Below, piece by piece: positions 43,917-52,760 of a stretch of 64,000 nt of DNA. Each line of letters begins with the position of its first letter. The stretch's first letter is position 1. Source of the stretch: UBA10324 sp038326325 (GTDB lineage: Bacteria > Bacteroidota > Bacteroidia > Chitinophagales > UBA10324). A program made the position numbers and the translations under genes. The notes beneath the pieces are model-generated. The model made no database searches. It saw only the letters and a program-made list of their open reading frames with translations, and had not been told where the DNA came from. The stretch lies in contig JBBQJW010000009.1 in assembly GCA_038326325.1 (NCBI GenBank), positions 74,914 through 138,913 on the forward strand, written 5' to 3'.

Positions 43917-43979
43917 ATTTCGCGGAGAAACAGAGTGGAATACAGAGCGGTTTCATTTCTCCGTGTCTCCGTGCGAATC
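43917..43979. repeat. Imperfect inverted repeat, sequencing-repeat type
   Basis: CGCGGAGAAACAGAG at the left and CTCCGTGTCTCCGTGCG at the right form imperfect arms around about 25 bases. Repeats of the form 'CTCCGTGTCTCCGTG' are widespread in bacterial intergenic DNA, so this is probably a degenerate small mobile or REP-like element. It lies between bioD and the M2 peptidase gene. Confidence 0.5.
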
Positions 43980-43985
43980 AAAAAA

Positions 43986-45806
43986 CTACTTTGCAAAGTC
44001 AGGTTGTTCAGGCAAGGTGTAAGTTCTTCCTGCGTTTGCTTTTTTCAGGTAAGCCATTAACGGTTCAAAGTATTTAACCATTGGCTGCGCACTTAAATCG
44101 CTGTGAACGGTTTTCTCTAAGAGTGCTTTCCAGTCTTGAGTTTCTCCAGGATTCATAATGCTCTTCAAGAAATCGCCCACCTTTTTATTTCCCCAGTAAT
44201 TAGTTGCGTGCGGATCTTGATGGAGAATACTATCAGCTATAAAGGTGTGAATCTGGAAAAGAAATAAATTACTCATAGAGTATTTATAGTATTGAGAAGG
44301 ATTATCGTTGATATGTGTTTTGGTTGCGGCATCGCAATACTGTTCGCCGCGCTCAGTAGGCGGAACAATTCCCTGGTAGCGTTTTACTAAATCCCACCAC
44401 TCGGCATTGAACTGGTTCTCCGGTAAATTTTTAGTGTAGAGATTGTATTCAAACTCGGTCATTACACCTGCGCCCCACGGAATGTGCACGATGTAGTCGA
44501 GTGCCTCTTTCAATAACAACATGGTGTCGTTGGTTTTTACATCGGCAGGAATTAATCCTAACCCTTGCAAAAAAGGTTTTTGCAATGAAGCCAATCCCAT
44601 CATGGTTCCGAAACCTTCGTGAAATGCAGGGCTTGCACCATCGCGCAATACATACGGAATACTATCCTTGCTGTAAGAAAGATAATAATAGATGTGACCG
44701 AACTCGTGCAGACAAGTACTCCACCATTCGGTATTCGGCTCAATGCTTTGCAGCGAGCGAACATCCTGACCTAAGTCCATGTGCCATGCTGTGGCGTGTG
44801 TGTTCTTTTTATAAGTTGCGTCAGGTGCAACAGGATACAAAGAAGATTTTTCGAAGAAACTTGCAGGCAACGAATCGAAGCCAATGCTCTCATAAAATTT
44901 CTCCGCCTCTTTCGGAATCCACTCCGCTCCTTTTTCTTTAAGTATGGGGTCTATGTTCATTCCTTCGACATTTACCAATGCTGTCCAATCTTGTCCCCAA
45001 CGATTTGGTAACCAGTCAGCAGGTATGTAATCGGGTACTGGTTGTTTGTATTTCTTAGCCAGCTCGTAACGCGCCCAGGTATGCAACTCGCGATAAAGTG
45101 GCCATATATCTTTTATCATTCCGTGTGTAACATCTATCAATTGGTCGGCATTGTAACCGAAAATGGTGGAGTTGTAATTAAAGAAATCGGCGTAGCCAAG
45201 CGGTGTAACACTCTGGTTTCTTAAATCGCGAAGGGTATCTAATCCGCCTTTTAATATAGCTCCTACTTCTTTGCTGGCTTCCCATGCTTTGCGACGCAAA
45301 GTCATATCGGTTGAGTTGTCGAGAATTTCCTGAATGCCGTTTGGTGTAATTTCTTTTCCATCCACAATAAATTTAAAACCATACAGGTTGGTCATCTGTT
45401 TGTTCTGTGCTGCAATTCTTTTCTTCACTACATCGCCAGCTGCTTCAGGGTTATTTCCTGCATTCAGCAAAATGATCTGTAATTCTTTTGCCTGTAACGG
45501 TGTGAGCAAATCTTTTTTCTCCAGATACATTCTCGAAGTATCTACATTACCCTTGCTGCCTGTAAATTTTGCAAGAGCCTCATCTGCTGCTGCTGCACTG
45601 TTTGAACTTGCAGTATCGCCATCCACAATATGTGTTTGCAATTGCCACTGACCAAGGTTGCTTGCATAACTTAGTTTCTGGTACTGCACATTGTAACGGT
45701 CCAGATAAGATTGAACTTCTTTCTGCAATTTTTCTTTTTCATTCGCACTGTTACAGGAGGTTATAATGAATGAGATTGAGAGGAGGATGAAAAGATTTTT
45801 AATCAT
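43986..45806 (-). CDS. M2-family (ACE-like) peptidyl-dipeptidase, lipoprotein
   Basis: This 606-residue zinc metallopeptidase is related to angiotensin-converting enzyme and should release C-terminal dipeptides. A lipoprotein signal (LFILLSISFIITSC, Cys18) places it in the envelope. The zinc site is HEFGH followed by the third ligand Glu in PAFHEGFGTMMG, with YYYLSY in between, as in the M2 family. It is a single gene. Likely use is peptide degradation outside the cytoplasm. Confidence 0.9.
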   Translation of the reverse strand: MIKNLFILLSISFIITSCNSANEKEKLQKEVQSYLDRYNVQYQKLSYASNLGQWQLQTHIVDGDTASSNSAAAADEALAKFTGSKGNVDTSRMYLEKKDLLTPLQAKELQIILLNAGNNPEAAGDVVKKRIAAQNKQMTNLYGFKFIVDGKEITPNGIQEILDNSTDMTLRRKAWEASKEVGAILKGGLDTLRDLRNQSVTPLGYADFFNYNSTIFGYNADQLIDVTHGMIKDIWPLYRELHTWARYELAKKYKQPVPDYIPADWLPNRWGQDWTALVNVEGMNIDPILKEKGAEWIPKEAEKFYESIGFDSLPASFFEKSSLYPVAPDATYKKNTHATAWHMDLGQDVRSLQSIEPNTEWWSTCLHEFGHIYYYLSYSKDSIPYVLRDGASPAFHEGFGTMMGLASLQKPFLQGLGLIPADVKTNDTMLLLKEALDYIVHIPWGAGVMTEFEYNLYTKNLPENQFNAEWWDLVKRYQGIVPPTERGEQYCDAATKTHINDNPSQYYKYSMSNLFLFQIHTFIADSILHQDPHATNYWGNKKVGDFLKSIMNPGETQDWKALLEKTVHSDLSAQPMVKYFEPLMAYLKKANAGRTYTLPEQPDFAK

Positions 45807-45933
45807 TGTAGTGAATGTTTGTGGGGTGAAAATAAAAAAAGTAAGATGCGAAGGTTGACTTTTTATAAGTCGTATCTTAAAACTATTAAAATTCTAAATA
45901 GTTTCAGAAATGAATTTGCATATTTAACCGCTG

Positions 45934-46806
45934 ATGATTAACCTGATTTTATCAATTCTATTTGCCACATCACTCGGAATTATTTTAAAGCTTTTTGAAC
46001 GGAATAAGCTCGATTTATTTCAGGCCATTGTTTTTAATTATCTCTCGTGCGTATTAACAGGAATGGCAGTTCAACAGTCTGTACCCGATTATGGGTCTTA
46101 TTCGCAGCAGGGATGGTTTATTTACGCTGTTACACTTGGTTGCAGCTTCCTATTTTTCTTCAACATCATGGGATACATTGTTAAGCATTTAGGTATAACC
46201 GTGATGTCGGTATCTAACAAACTTTCATTAGTAATTCCGGTAAGTGCGGCATTTTTTATTTTTCATGAAGAAGCAACCACACTAAAAATTGCAGGAATAA
46301 TAATCGCTTTAGTTGCTGTGGTTTTTACCTCATTAAAGGAAGAAGAGAACAAGCACACTTTAAAAATCAAACAACTCTTCTGGCCCATTTTACTTTTTGT
46401 GGGAAGTGGAATGAACGACACGCTTATTAAGTTTTCGCAAACATTCTATATGCAGGATGCGGATAATGCGCCGTTCAACATCACTATTTTTTCTGCCGCT
46501 GCTGCCGCCGGAATTTTAATCCTGATTGTCCTTCTTGTTTCGGGAAAGTCAAAGCTGAATTATAAAAGCATCGTTGGAGGATTGATGCTCGGTGTTCCAA
46601 ACTATTTCAGTATGCACTTTTTAATTAAAGCGCTTTCGCTGAACGGATACGGAGGTTCGGTAATATTTCCGCTGAACAATATAGGTGTTGTAACAGTCTC
46701 TTCCATTCTGGCTTTCGTTTTATTCAGAGAGAAACTTTCGAAAGTGAATATTGCCGGAATTGCGCTGGCAGTTTTATCAATCATACTTATTGCAATTGCT
46801 GCATGA
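45934..46806 (+). CDS. DMT/EamA-type transporter
   Basis: This 290-residue inner-membrane protein has ten hydrophobic segments, with a repeated half near residue 145. EamA-like features include VMSVSNKLSLVIPVSAAFFIFHEEATTLKIAGIIIALVAVVF and the C-terminal half VSSILAFVLFREKLSKVNIAGIALAVLSIIL. The substrate is unknown. The last 4 bp (ATGA) overlap the start of the YigZ gene, so the two are translationally coupled. Confidence 0.85.
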   Translation: MINLILSILFATSLGIILKLFERNKLDLFQAIVFNYLSCVLTGMAVQQSVPDYGSYSQQGWFIYAVTLGCSFLFFFNIMGYIVKHLGITVMSVSNKLSLVIPVSAAFFIFHEEATTLKIAGIIIALVAVVFTSLKEEENKHTLKIKQLFWPILLFVGSGMNDTLIKFSQTFYMQDADNAPFNITIFSAAAAAGILILIVLLVSGKSKLNYKSIVGGLMLGVPNYFSMHFLIKALSLNGYGGSVIFPLNNIGVVTVSSILAFVLFREKLSKVNIAGIALAVLSIILIAIAA

Positions 46807-47396
46807 GTGAAGTTTTCAAGACTGTAACAGATTCAACAACCGGAGAGTTTAAAGATCGCGGAAGCAAATTCATTGCCTATAGTTTCCCGATTAATAAGAT
46901 TGAAGATGTAACAGAAAAACTTGCATTCGTTAAAAAGCAAAATCCCAAAGCGCGGCATCATTGTTATGCTTATCGCATTGGAATTGATAAAAATATATTT
47001 CGCGCAAATGACGATGGCGAACCATCAGGCACCGCAGGTAAACCTATTCTCGGTCAGATTGATTCGTTTGAATTAATAAATGTGCTTGTTGTTGTCGCGC
47101 GATATTTTGGTGGAGTTTTATTAGGAACAGGTGGATTAATAAATGCTTATCGCGAAGCTGCAAAGGATGCTTTAAGTAAAGCAACAATCGTGGAACGGAA
47201 ATTAACTTACACCATTCAATTGCATTTTGAATATTCTTTATTGCCTGAATTAATGACCCTGATAAAGCGATTAGGAATAAAAATGATTGATCACGATTAT
47301 ACCGAGAGTTGTTATGTAACACTTATTGCCGATAAAAGGCAAATTGAAGTCCTGAAAGAGCTTCGGGGAGTAAATATTTCAGATGTAATTTCCTAA
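46803..47396 (+). CDS. YigZ family (IMPACT-like) protein
   Basis: This 197-residue protein has the UPF0029 pattern KDRGSKFIAYSFPI, NPKARHHCYAYRIG, NDDGEPSGTAGKPILGQI and VVVARYFGGVLLGTGGLI, and a C-terminal DUF1949 domain. Its relatives have been linked to translation or nucleotide metabolism, but the function is uncertain. The ATG lies inside the stop of the transporter gene (ATGA). Confidence 0.88.
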   Translation: MSEVFKTVTDSTTGEFKDRGSKFIAYSFPINKIEDVTEKLAFVKKQNPKARHHCYAYRIGIDKNIFRANDDGEPSGTAGKPILGQIDSFELINVLVVVARYFGGVLLGTGGLINAYREAAKDALSKATIVERKLTYTIQLHFEYSLLPELMTLIKRLGIKMIDHDYTESCYVTLIADKRQIEVLKELRGVNISDVIS

Positions 47397-47414
47397 TCCG
47401 AATTTCAAACTGGT

Positions 47415-49640
47415 TTATTTCACTATCGAAAATGTTTTTATAAAATCATTTTCTCCATTATGAATACGAACGAAATAAATTCCTGAGGGGAAATCATTTA
47501 AGTCAATAGAGTGAAGTTTTGAGTTATCGAATCGCATGTTCGTTGACTTTAGCTTTATTCCATAACCATTAAAAAGTTCAATCCGACACTCTCCTTTCAA
47601 AACCGAAGTAGAAATATTTATTTCATCATCAGCCGGATTCGGGAACAGGAATATCTGATTGCTTAATTCAGTATTAATAAATATTGAAGTTGGAGGCTCA
47701 CTTCCCGTTGAATCGAATGGTGAATTGTTTTCGTCAGTATTCGTGGGGTCGTGATAAATGGAAACAATATTTATACTTAAAGAATTTGAACACCCATAAA
47801 AATCAGTTACTGTAACAGAATAATTGCCGGGAAAAAGATTTTGAATATCTTGTATTGTTGCTCCGTTGCTCCACAGATATGAAAGCGGTTGTGTCCCTCC
47901 ATTTACTATCAGATTAATACTTCCGTTTGCGTTACTGTAAGTTGCATTAACATGTGCCTGATTAAGCGAAGGTCCGTTAGTGTTTCCAATATAAATACTC
48001 AACACTTCAACATTACCATGAAAATCTGTTACAGTCACATGATAAGTTCCCTGATGAATGGAGTTCAAATCTTCGGAAGTATCACCTGTATTCCATAAAA
48101 AATAAAATGGTGCTGTTCCTCCAGAAACTGTTATATCAATGCTTCCATTCGCAAAACCACAGGATCCATTTACATGTGTTGCACTAAGTGTTGGTGGTTC
48201 AAAAGTATAAACCGGATTTACTAATGCGCAATAAATAGATTGCAATTGTGCTGTATCATTTTCAGCCAATCTTATACTGTCCAATTTCAACCGATAAATA
48301 GCTAATGTATCCTGATATAAATAATGATGTACCAGATTCGTGTTTTGAAAAGGGTCCGCAATCATATCGAACAATTCTTCTGTTGTATCAGAACAATAAT
48401 ATCTATTGTATTGAAAATAATTGTCTCTGAAAGTTCTTTCTGCCGAAGAACTATCTGCATCATTCCCCGATTGCTCATACAAAAATTTTGTTCGCTTAAA
48501 TTGATTGGTAAAAACGGAGTGAACCGATACACCTTCCATAGAAAATGTATCAGGGATTCCAACAGCTTCTAAAATTGTGGGAGCAATATCAATGTTAAGT
48601 GTTACACTACTATCTACAACAGTTCCGGCCTGAAACCATTCAGGAAAACGAATGAATAAGGGCAGCCGCATACATTCATCGTAAGGATTTGATTTCCCTC
48701 TGATTCGATGTTCTCCTAATAGAAATCCATTATCAGAAGTAAAAATTAAAAGTGTATTATCAAGCAGTCCGTTTGATTGCAAACTATCAAGAATTTTTCC
48801 TGTTGCAACTTCCACTCCATGCATTAGTTCGAAGTAATTTCTTTTCTCGTGCTGGTAATCCTGAACGCCAACAAAAGAATTTGAACCTTGTCCGTATAAA
48901 AAGGAAGGATAGTTCGCAGTAAAAGGGTTCCAATTCATGGGAATCTGAAACGAATTAGTATTATACAATGAATCATATTGCACCTGAGGAATATATGGGG
49001 AGTGAGGGGCATTATAGTTGAGCATTAAAAAAAAAGGAGTATCAATTCTGCTGATTAATAGCAATGCGCTGTCAGTTAAAAAATCAGTCATGTGTTCTGT
49101 TACAGCAATGCTTGAATTAAAATATTTTGCTGTGTCGTTGTAATACGAAGTTGCATTTGGTGCCCACAGCCAGTAATCGAATTCAGGTTTCGGAGTTGGG
49201 TTTCCCAACATCCACTTTCCGCATAGCGCTGTATAGTATCCATTCGCATGAAGAATTTTAGGAATAGTGCTTAACGATTGCGATGGATAGTTATCGTTCG
49301 ACATTGCACCGGTTTTATGACCATAATTTCCTGTAAGCAATGAAGTTCTGCCGGGTACGCAAAGCGAGTTGGTTGAATAATATTTGAACCTCGCTCCTTC
49401 ATTTGCAATTCTATCAATATTGGTAGTATGAATAAATGTATCAGCATTATTTAAATCAGGCATTTTCCAACTCATATCATCACATAAAATAATTAAAATA
49501 TTGGGGCGTGAGCTAGTTGATTGAGCAATAGAAAAGTTAACCGCTCCAAGCAGAAAATAAAAAAGAAAGGTGAAATAATTAATCAAAAACTTAAATCCTG
49601 AATTCTTCAGTCCATTAAATATTCCTTTATAAAAAACCAT
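47415..49640 (-). CDS. T9SS-exported sulfatase with two SprB repeats
   Basis: This 741-residue type I sulfatase should hydrolyse sulfate esters outside the cell. A long N-terminal hydrophobic signal (to about residue 40) leads to the sulfatase domain, with RPNILIILCDDMSW (metal Asp pair) and CVPGR (Cys94, the CxPxR site that becomes formylglycine). Near the C-terminus are two SprB-type repeats (ETHVNG-like then LWNTGDTSEDLN..., LWSNGATIQDIQN...) and a type A T9SS domain (IFLFPNPADDEINI). The gene follows the other sulfatase by only 2 bp and is probably in its operon. Confidence 0.87.
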   Translation of the reverse strand: MVFYKGIFNGLKNSGFKFLINYFTFLFYFLLGAVNFSIAQSTSSRPNILIILCDDMSWKMPDLNNADTFIHTTNIDRIANEGARFKYYSTNSLCVPGRTSLLTGNYGHKTGAMSNDNYPSQSLSTIPKILHANGYYTALCGKWMLGNPTPKPEFDYWLWAPNATSYYNDTAKYFNSSIAVTEHMTDFLTDSALLLISRIDTPFFLMLNYNAPHSPYIPQVQYDSLYNTNSFQIPMNWNPFTANYPSFLYGQGSNSFVGVQDYQHEKRNYFELMHGVEVATGKILDSLQSNGLLDNTLLIFTSDNGFLLGEHRIRGKSNPYDECMRLPLFIRFPEWFQAGTVVDSSVTLNIDIAPTILEAVGIPDTFSMEGVSVHSVFTNQFKRTKFLYEQSGNDADSSSAERTFRDNYFQYNRYYCSDTTEELFDMIADPFQNTNLVHHYLYQDTLAIYRLKLDSIRLAENDTAQLQSIYCALVNPVYTFEPPTLSATHVNGSCGFANGSIDITVSGGTAPFYFLWNTGDTSEDLNSIHQGTYHVTVTDFHGNVEVLSIYIGNTNGPSLNQAHVNATYSNANGSINLIVNGGTQPLSYLWSNGATIQDIQNLFPGNYSVTVTDFYGCSNSLSINIVSIYHDPTNTDENNSPFDSTGSEPPTSIFINTELSNQIFLFPNPADDEINISTSVLKGECRIELFNGYGIKLKSTNMRFDNSKLHSIDLNDFPSGIYFVRIHNGENDFIKTFSIVK

Positions 49641-49642
49641 AA

Positions 49643-51319
49643 TTAATACTTCACGAATTTTTTTGAATCATTGCTATTTGCATAATTAATATTCAAAAAA
49701 TAAATCCCCTGTGGAAGTTCATTAACCGAAATCCTTTGATTTTTATAATGCGAGAAATCAATTTCAAAACTTTTTAGTTTCTGACCAATATCATTATACA
49801 AATAAGCATGAGCAATTTCAGCTGTTGAAGAATTCAGAAATAAAAAATCGTTCACAGGATTAGGAAACAAATTGAAATTTTCACTTTCTAAAACGGTGCT
49901 ATCAGACAAAATATTATTGGTGTAGAAAGGATATTTTAAATAACATTCGCAATTAGCAATTACTACTGTATCAAACAATGCGTGCCGAATACTATCAAGT
50001 TTAAAACGATACTGATACAAAATATTAAAATGCGCTGTGTCATTCACTAAATTAATTTTCTGATATGGATCGAGCTGCATATCAAATAATTCTTCAACTG
50101 TATCAGTGCAGTAATATCTGTTGTATTGAAAATAATTATCTCTGTAAGTTCTAACATTAGGCTCATTGACAACAGGACTCGGAACCAACTCAAATAAAAA
50201 AGCATCTCTCGAATGAGTTCCATCAATAAGTGATTGAATAGAAAAACCCTGCATGTTAAATGTGTCAGTAACTCCGGCTGCTTCAAGCATTGTTTCAGCC
50301 ATATCAATATTCAGGGCAAAATTATTATTCATTTGTGTGCCATCGGGAAACATTGGTGGATACCTAATTAATAATGGAAGTCGCATATCTTCGTCATAAG
50401 GTCTTCTTTTTCCACCCAAAAAATGATTGCTGAATAAATTTGAATTGTCACTTGTAAAAATTACCATAGTGTTATTTAATATTCCTCGCCTTTGCAAACT
50501 ATCTAAAAGTCTTCCGGTACTTTCTTCAACTCCTGCAAGCATTTCGTAATAATTTCTAAGATTCATTTCATAAGAATGAGATGAAGAAATTATGTAATGC
50601 GGATCATTGTAAATAAAATCAGGATAGTTATTCTCGTAATACTGAAAGTTTTCAGGAAGTGGAAAAATGGAATCATCAAACAGGTGATCAAATCTTGTTT
50701 GAGGTACAAATTGAACATGACACGCATTATGACTCATCAATAAAAAAAAGGGCGTATCCATTCTGCTTATCAATTGGGCCGCGCTATCAGTTAAAAAATC
50801 TGTCATATGAATCGGCACAGGAATTTTTGTATTGAAATATTGAACGCTGTCATTATAATAACTTGAAACTTCTTTAGAACACAACCAATAATCAAAATAA
50901 GGTTTGTTGTTGGGGAATGTTACATCCCACTTGCCGCACAAAGCAGTGTAATATCCATTATCGTGAAGTATTTTTGGAATTAAAGCAAGTGTATCTAAAG
51001 GATAATGCACATTATTTACTCCTCCTGTTATATGACCATATTTTCCAGTCAACAACGCTGTTCTACCCGGAACACACAGCGAATTTGTTCCGTAATATTT
51101 AATTGTTGCTCCTTCCAATCCAATGCGATCAATATTCGGGGTGGGAAAAATATTATATTGATTCAAAATACCAATTGAATTCCACTTCATGTCATCAACA
51201 AGAATGATAAGAATATTCGGTCGTGGATTTGTTGTTTGTGCTATTGAAAAATTAATTCCTGAAAAAAATACCAGGAGCAAAATTTTAAAAACCCTAAATG
51301 AATTTATTAATTCTTTCAT
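49643..51319 (-). CDS. T9SS-exported sulfatase
   Basis: This 558-residue type I sulfatase has a signal peptide (LLLVFFSGINFSIAQ), PNILIILVDDMKWN (metal Asp pair) and Cys82 of CVPGR (CxPxR, oxidised to formylglycine by the adjacent maturase). A type A T9SS domain closes it (FNLFPNPVNDFLFLN). It is the first gene of a two-sulfatase unit divergent from the FGE gene. Ser-type anaerobic maturation sites are not used, so an oxygen-dependent FGE fits. Confidence 0.9.
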   Translation of the reverse strand: MKELINSFRVFKILLLVFFSGINFSIAQTTNPRPNILIILVDDMKWNSIGILNQYNIFPTPNIDRIGLEGATIKYYGTNSLCVPGRTALLTGKYGHITGGVNNVHYPLDTLALIPKILHDNGYYTALCGKWDVTFPNNKPYFDYWLCSKEVSSYYNDSVQYFNTKIPVPIHMTDFLTDSAAQLISRMDTPFFLLMSHNACHVQFVPQTRFDHLFDDSIFPLPENFQYYENNYPDFIYNDPHYIISSSHSYEMNLRNYYEMLAGVEESTGRLLDSLQRRGILNNTMVIFTSDNSNLFSNHFLGGKRRPYDEDMRLPLLIRYPPMFPDGTQMNNNFALNIDMAETMLEAAGVTDTFNMQGFSIQSLIDGTHSRDAFLFELVPSPVVNEPNVRTYRDNYFQYNRYYCTDTVEELFDMQLDPYQKINLVNDTAHFNILYQYRFKLDSIRHALFDTVVIANCECYLKYPFYTNNILSDSTVLESENFNLFPNPVNDFLFLNSSTAEIAHAYLYNDIGQKLKSFEIDFSHYKNQRISVNELPQGIYFLNINYANSNDSKKFVKY

Positions 51320-51419
51320 TCAGAACAAATGTATGTAACATCATTTCAACTCCATTGGTTAATTTTCAACTCAGCACTTATTTCTTCTGAATTACATTTG
51401 GCATTAACAGTTGTAAAAA

Positions 51420-52295
51420 ATGTTTTCAAGAAATATTTTTCAAATACTCATCAAGTCAGTTTTCTTCGCACTGATTTTAATTGCTTCGCTATCTGCTTAT
51501 CAAAATATAGAACCGCCGGAAGGAATGGTCTTTATTCATGGCGGAAAATTTTTGATGGGAACTACTGATGGTTTGGATAATGAAAAACCAATTCATGAAG
51601 AAAAGGTAAAAGATTTTTTTCTGGATGAAAATCTTGTTACAGTAAAACAATTTTCAGATTTTGTTAGTGCAACTGGTTATAAAACCGATGCTGAAAATTT
51701 CGGTGATGGCGCAGTATATAATTTTGAAACTCAGGAATGGGAATTAGTTGACAGTGTAAATTGGCAATTTCCATTAGGAAAAAAATTCAATCGAGCACCC
51801 GACAATCATCCTGTTACACAGGTAAGTTGGCAAGATGCTATTGCATATTGCAAGTGGGCAAACAAACGATTGCCAACCGAAGCCGAATGGGAATTTGCAG
51901 CAAGGCAAGGAATGAATTCAACCGACCGTTACAGTTGGGGAAATAAATTATTTGTTGATTCAAAGTTTAAGGCAAATGTTTGGGAAGGAAGTTTTCCTGA
52001 AAAAAACACAGTTGCCGATGGCTTCTTTTTTACATCACCAGTTGGATATTTTGGGGACACAAAAAACGGTTTGACCGATATGGGCGGAAATGTTTGGGAA
52101 TGGTGTGCTGACTCCTATAAATTGTACGATGAGAAAATTGCTGCAAATGATTCTACCAAAGTTTTGCGTGGCGGTTCTTTTTTATGCGACTCAATGGTTT
52201 GTCATGGCTATCGTGTAACAGGTCGTATGTACACCACCCTTGAAACTTCAACCTTTCATGTTGGCTTCAGATGTGCGAAGGATATTGTTAAGTAA
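51420..52295 (+). CDS. Formylglycine-generating enzyme (SUMF1 family) with signal peptide
   Basis: This 291-residue protein has a hydrophobic N-terminus (LIKSVFFALILIASLSAYQ) that predicts export, then a full FGE domain: PPEGMVFIHGGKFLMGT, WQDAIAYCKWANKRLPTEAEWEFAA, GNVWEWCAD and RGGSFLCDSMVCHGYRV. Cys256 and Cys261 (CxxxxC) match the copper-binding pair of active FGEs (human C336/C341). It should oxidise the CxPxR Cys of the divergent sulfatases to formylglycine. The divergent promoter gap is 100 bp, with a TGTAACA at about 51333. Confidence 0.9.
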   Translation: MFSRNIFQILIKSVFFALILIASLSAYQNIEPPEGMVFIHGGKFLMGTTDGLDNEKPIHEEKVKDFFLDENLVTVKQFSDFVSATGYKTDAENFGDGAVYNFETQEWELVDSVNWQFPLGKKFNRAPDNHPVTQVSWQDAIAYCKWANKRLPTEAEWEFAARQGMNSTDRYSWGNKLFVDSKFKANVWEGSFPEKNTVADGFFFTSPVGYFGDTKNGLTDMGGNVWEWCADSYKLYDEKIAANDSTKVLRGGSFLCDSMVCHGYRVTGRMYTTLETSTFHVGFRCAKDIVK

Positions 52296-52299
52296 TATT

Positions 52300-52635
52300 T
52301 TATAACTCCTTAACCGGAATAAACATTTCTATAAACTTCATCATAGAACCGATGTTGCTGACTTTAATTTTCCCGAACATCACTGCCATCTGTACATTTA
52401 TTCTTCCCCATTCTGCATCGGCATAATTTTCATCGGTGCTTTCTACAATACATTTCGGTTCACCTTCCAATCCTTCTTTCACTTCGCACTTGCCGTCCTT
52501 CACTGTTACAGTAAAGTTTCCGCCGTTTCCTCCGCTTATTTTAAAATGATAAAGAATATCAACTCCTATTCCCGTTCCTGGTTTCATTCGCTGAGGTAGC
52601 GATTGAATTATTTCCTTTGCGGTTTCTAAAGCCAT
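52300..52635 (-). CDS. SCP2 sterol-binding domain protein
   Basis: This 111-residue protein (from ATG 52635; the frame extends 25 codons upstream without a family signal) has the SCP2 fold, with ILYHFKISGGNGGNFTVTVKDGKCEVKEG and the terminal AVMFGKIKVSNIGSMMKFIEMF. It binds lipids or acyl chains. It is convergent with the FGE gene and is likely unrelated to the sulfatase module. Confidence 0.85.
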   Translation of the reverse strand: MALETAKEIIQSLPQRMKPGTGIGVDILYHFKISGGNGGNFTVTVKDGKCEVKEGLEGEPKCIVESTDENYADAEWGRINVQMAVMFGKIKVSNIGSMMKFIEMFIPVKEL

Positions 52636-52760
52636 AGTAATTTTTTTTGCAAAGAAAGGAAATACAATCAAACTCAAATGATATAGATTATTCTGACTAA
52701 TAGAAATCATTTTTCAACATGATAATCAGTTCAATCAGCGTTCCATTTGGTAACGATGAA

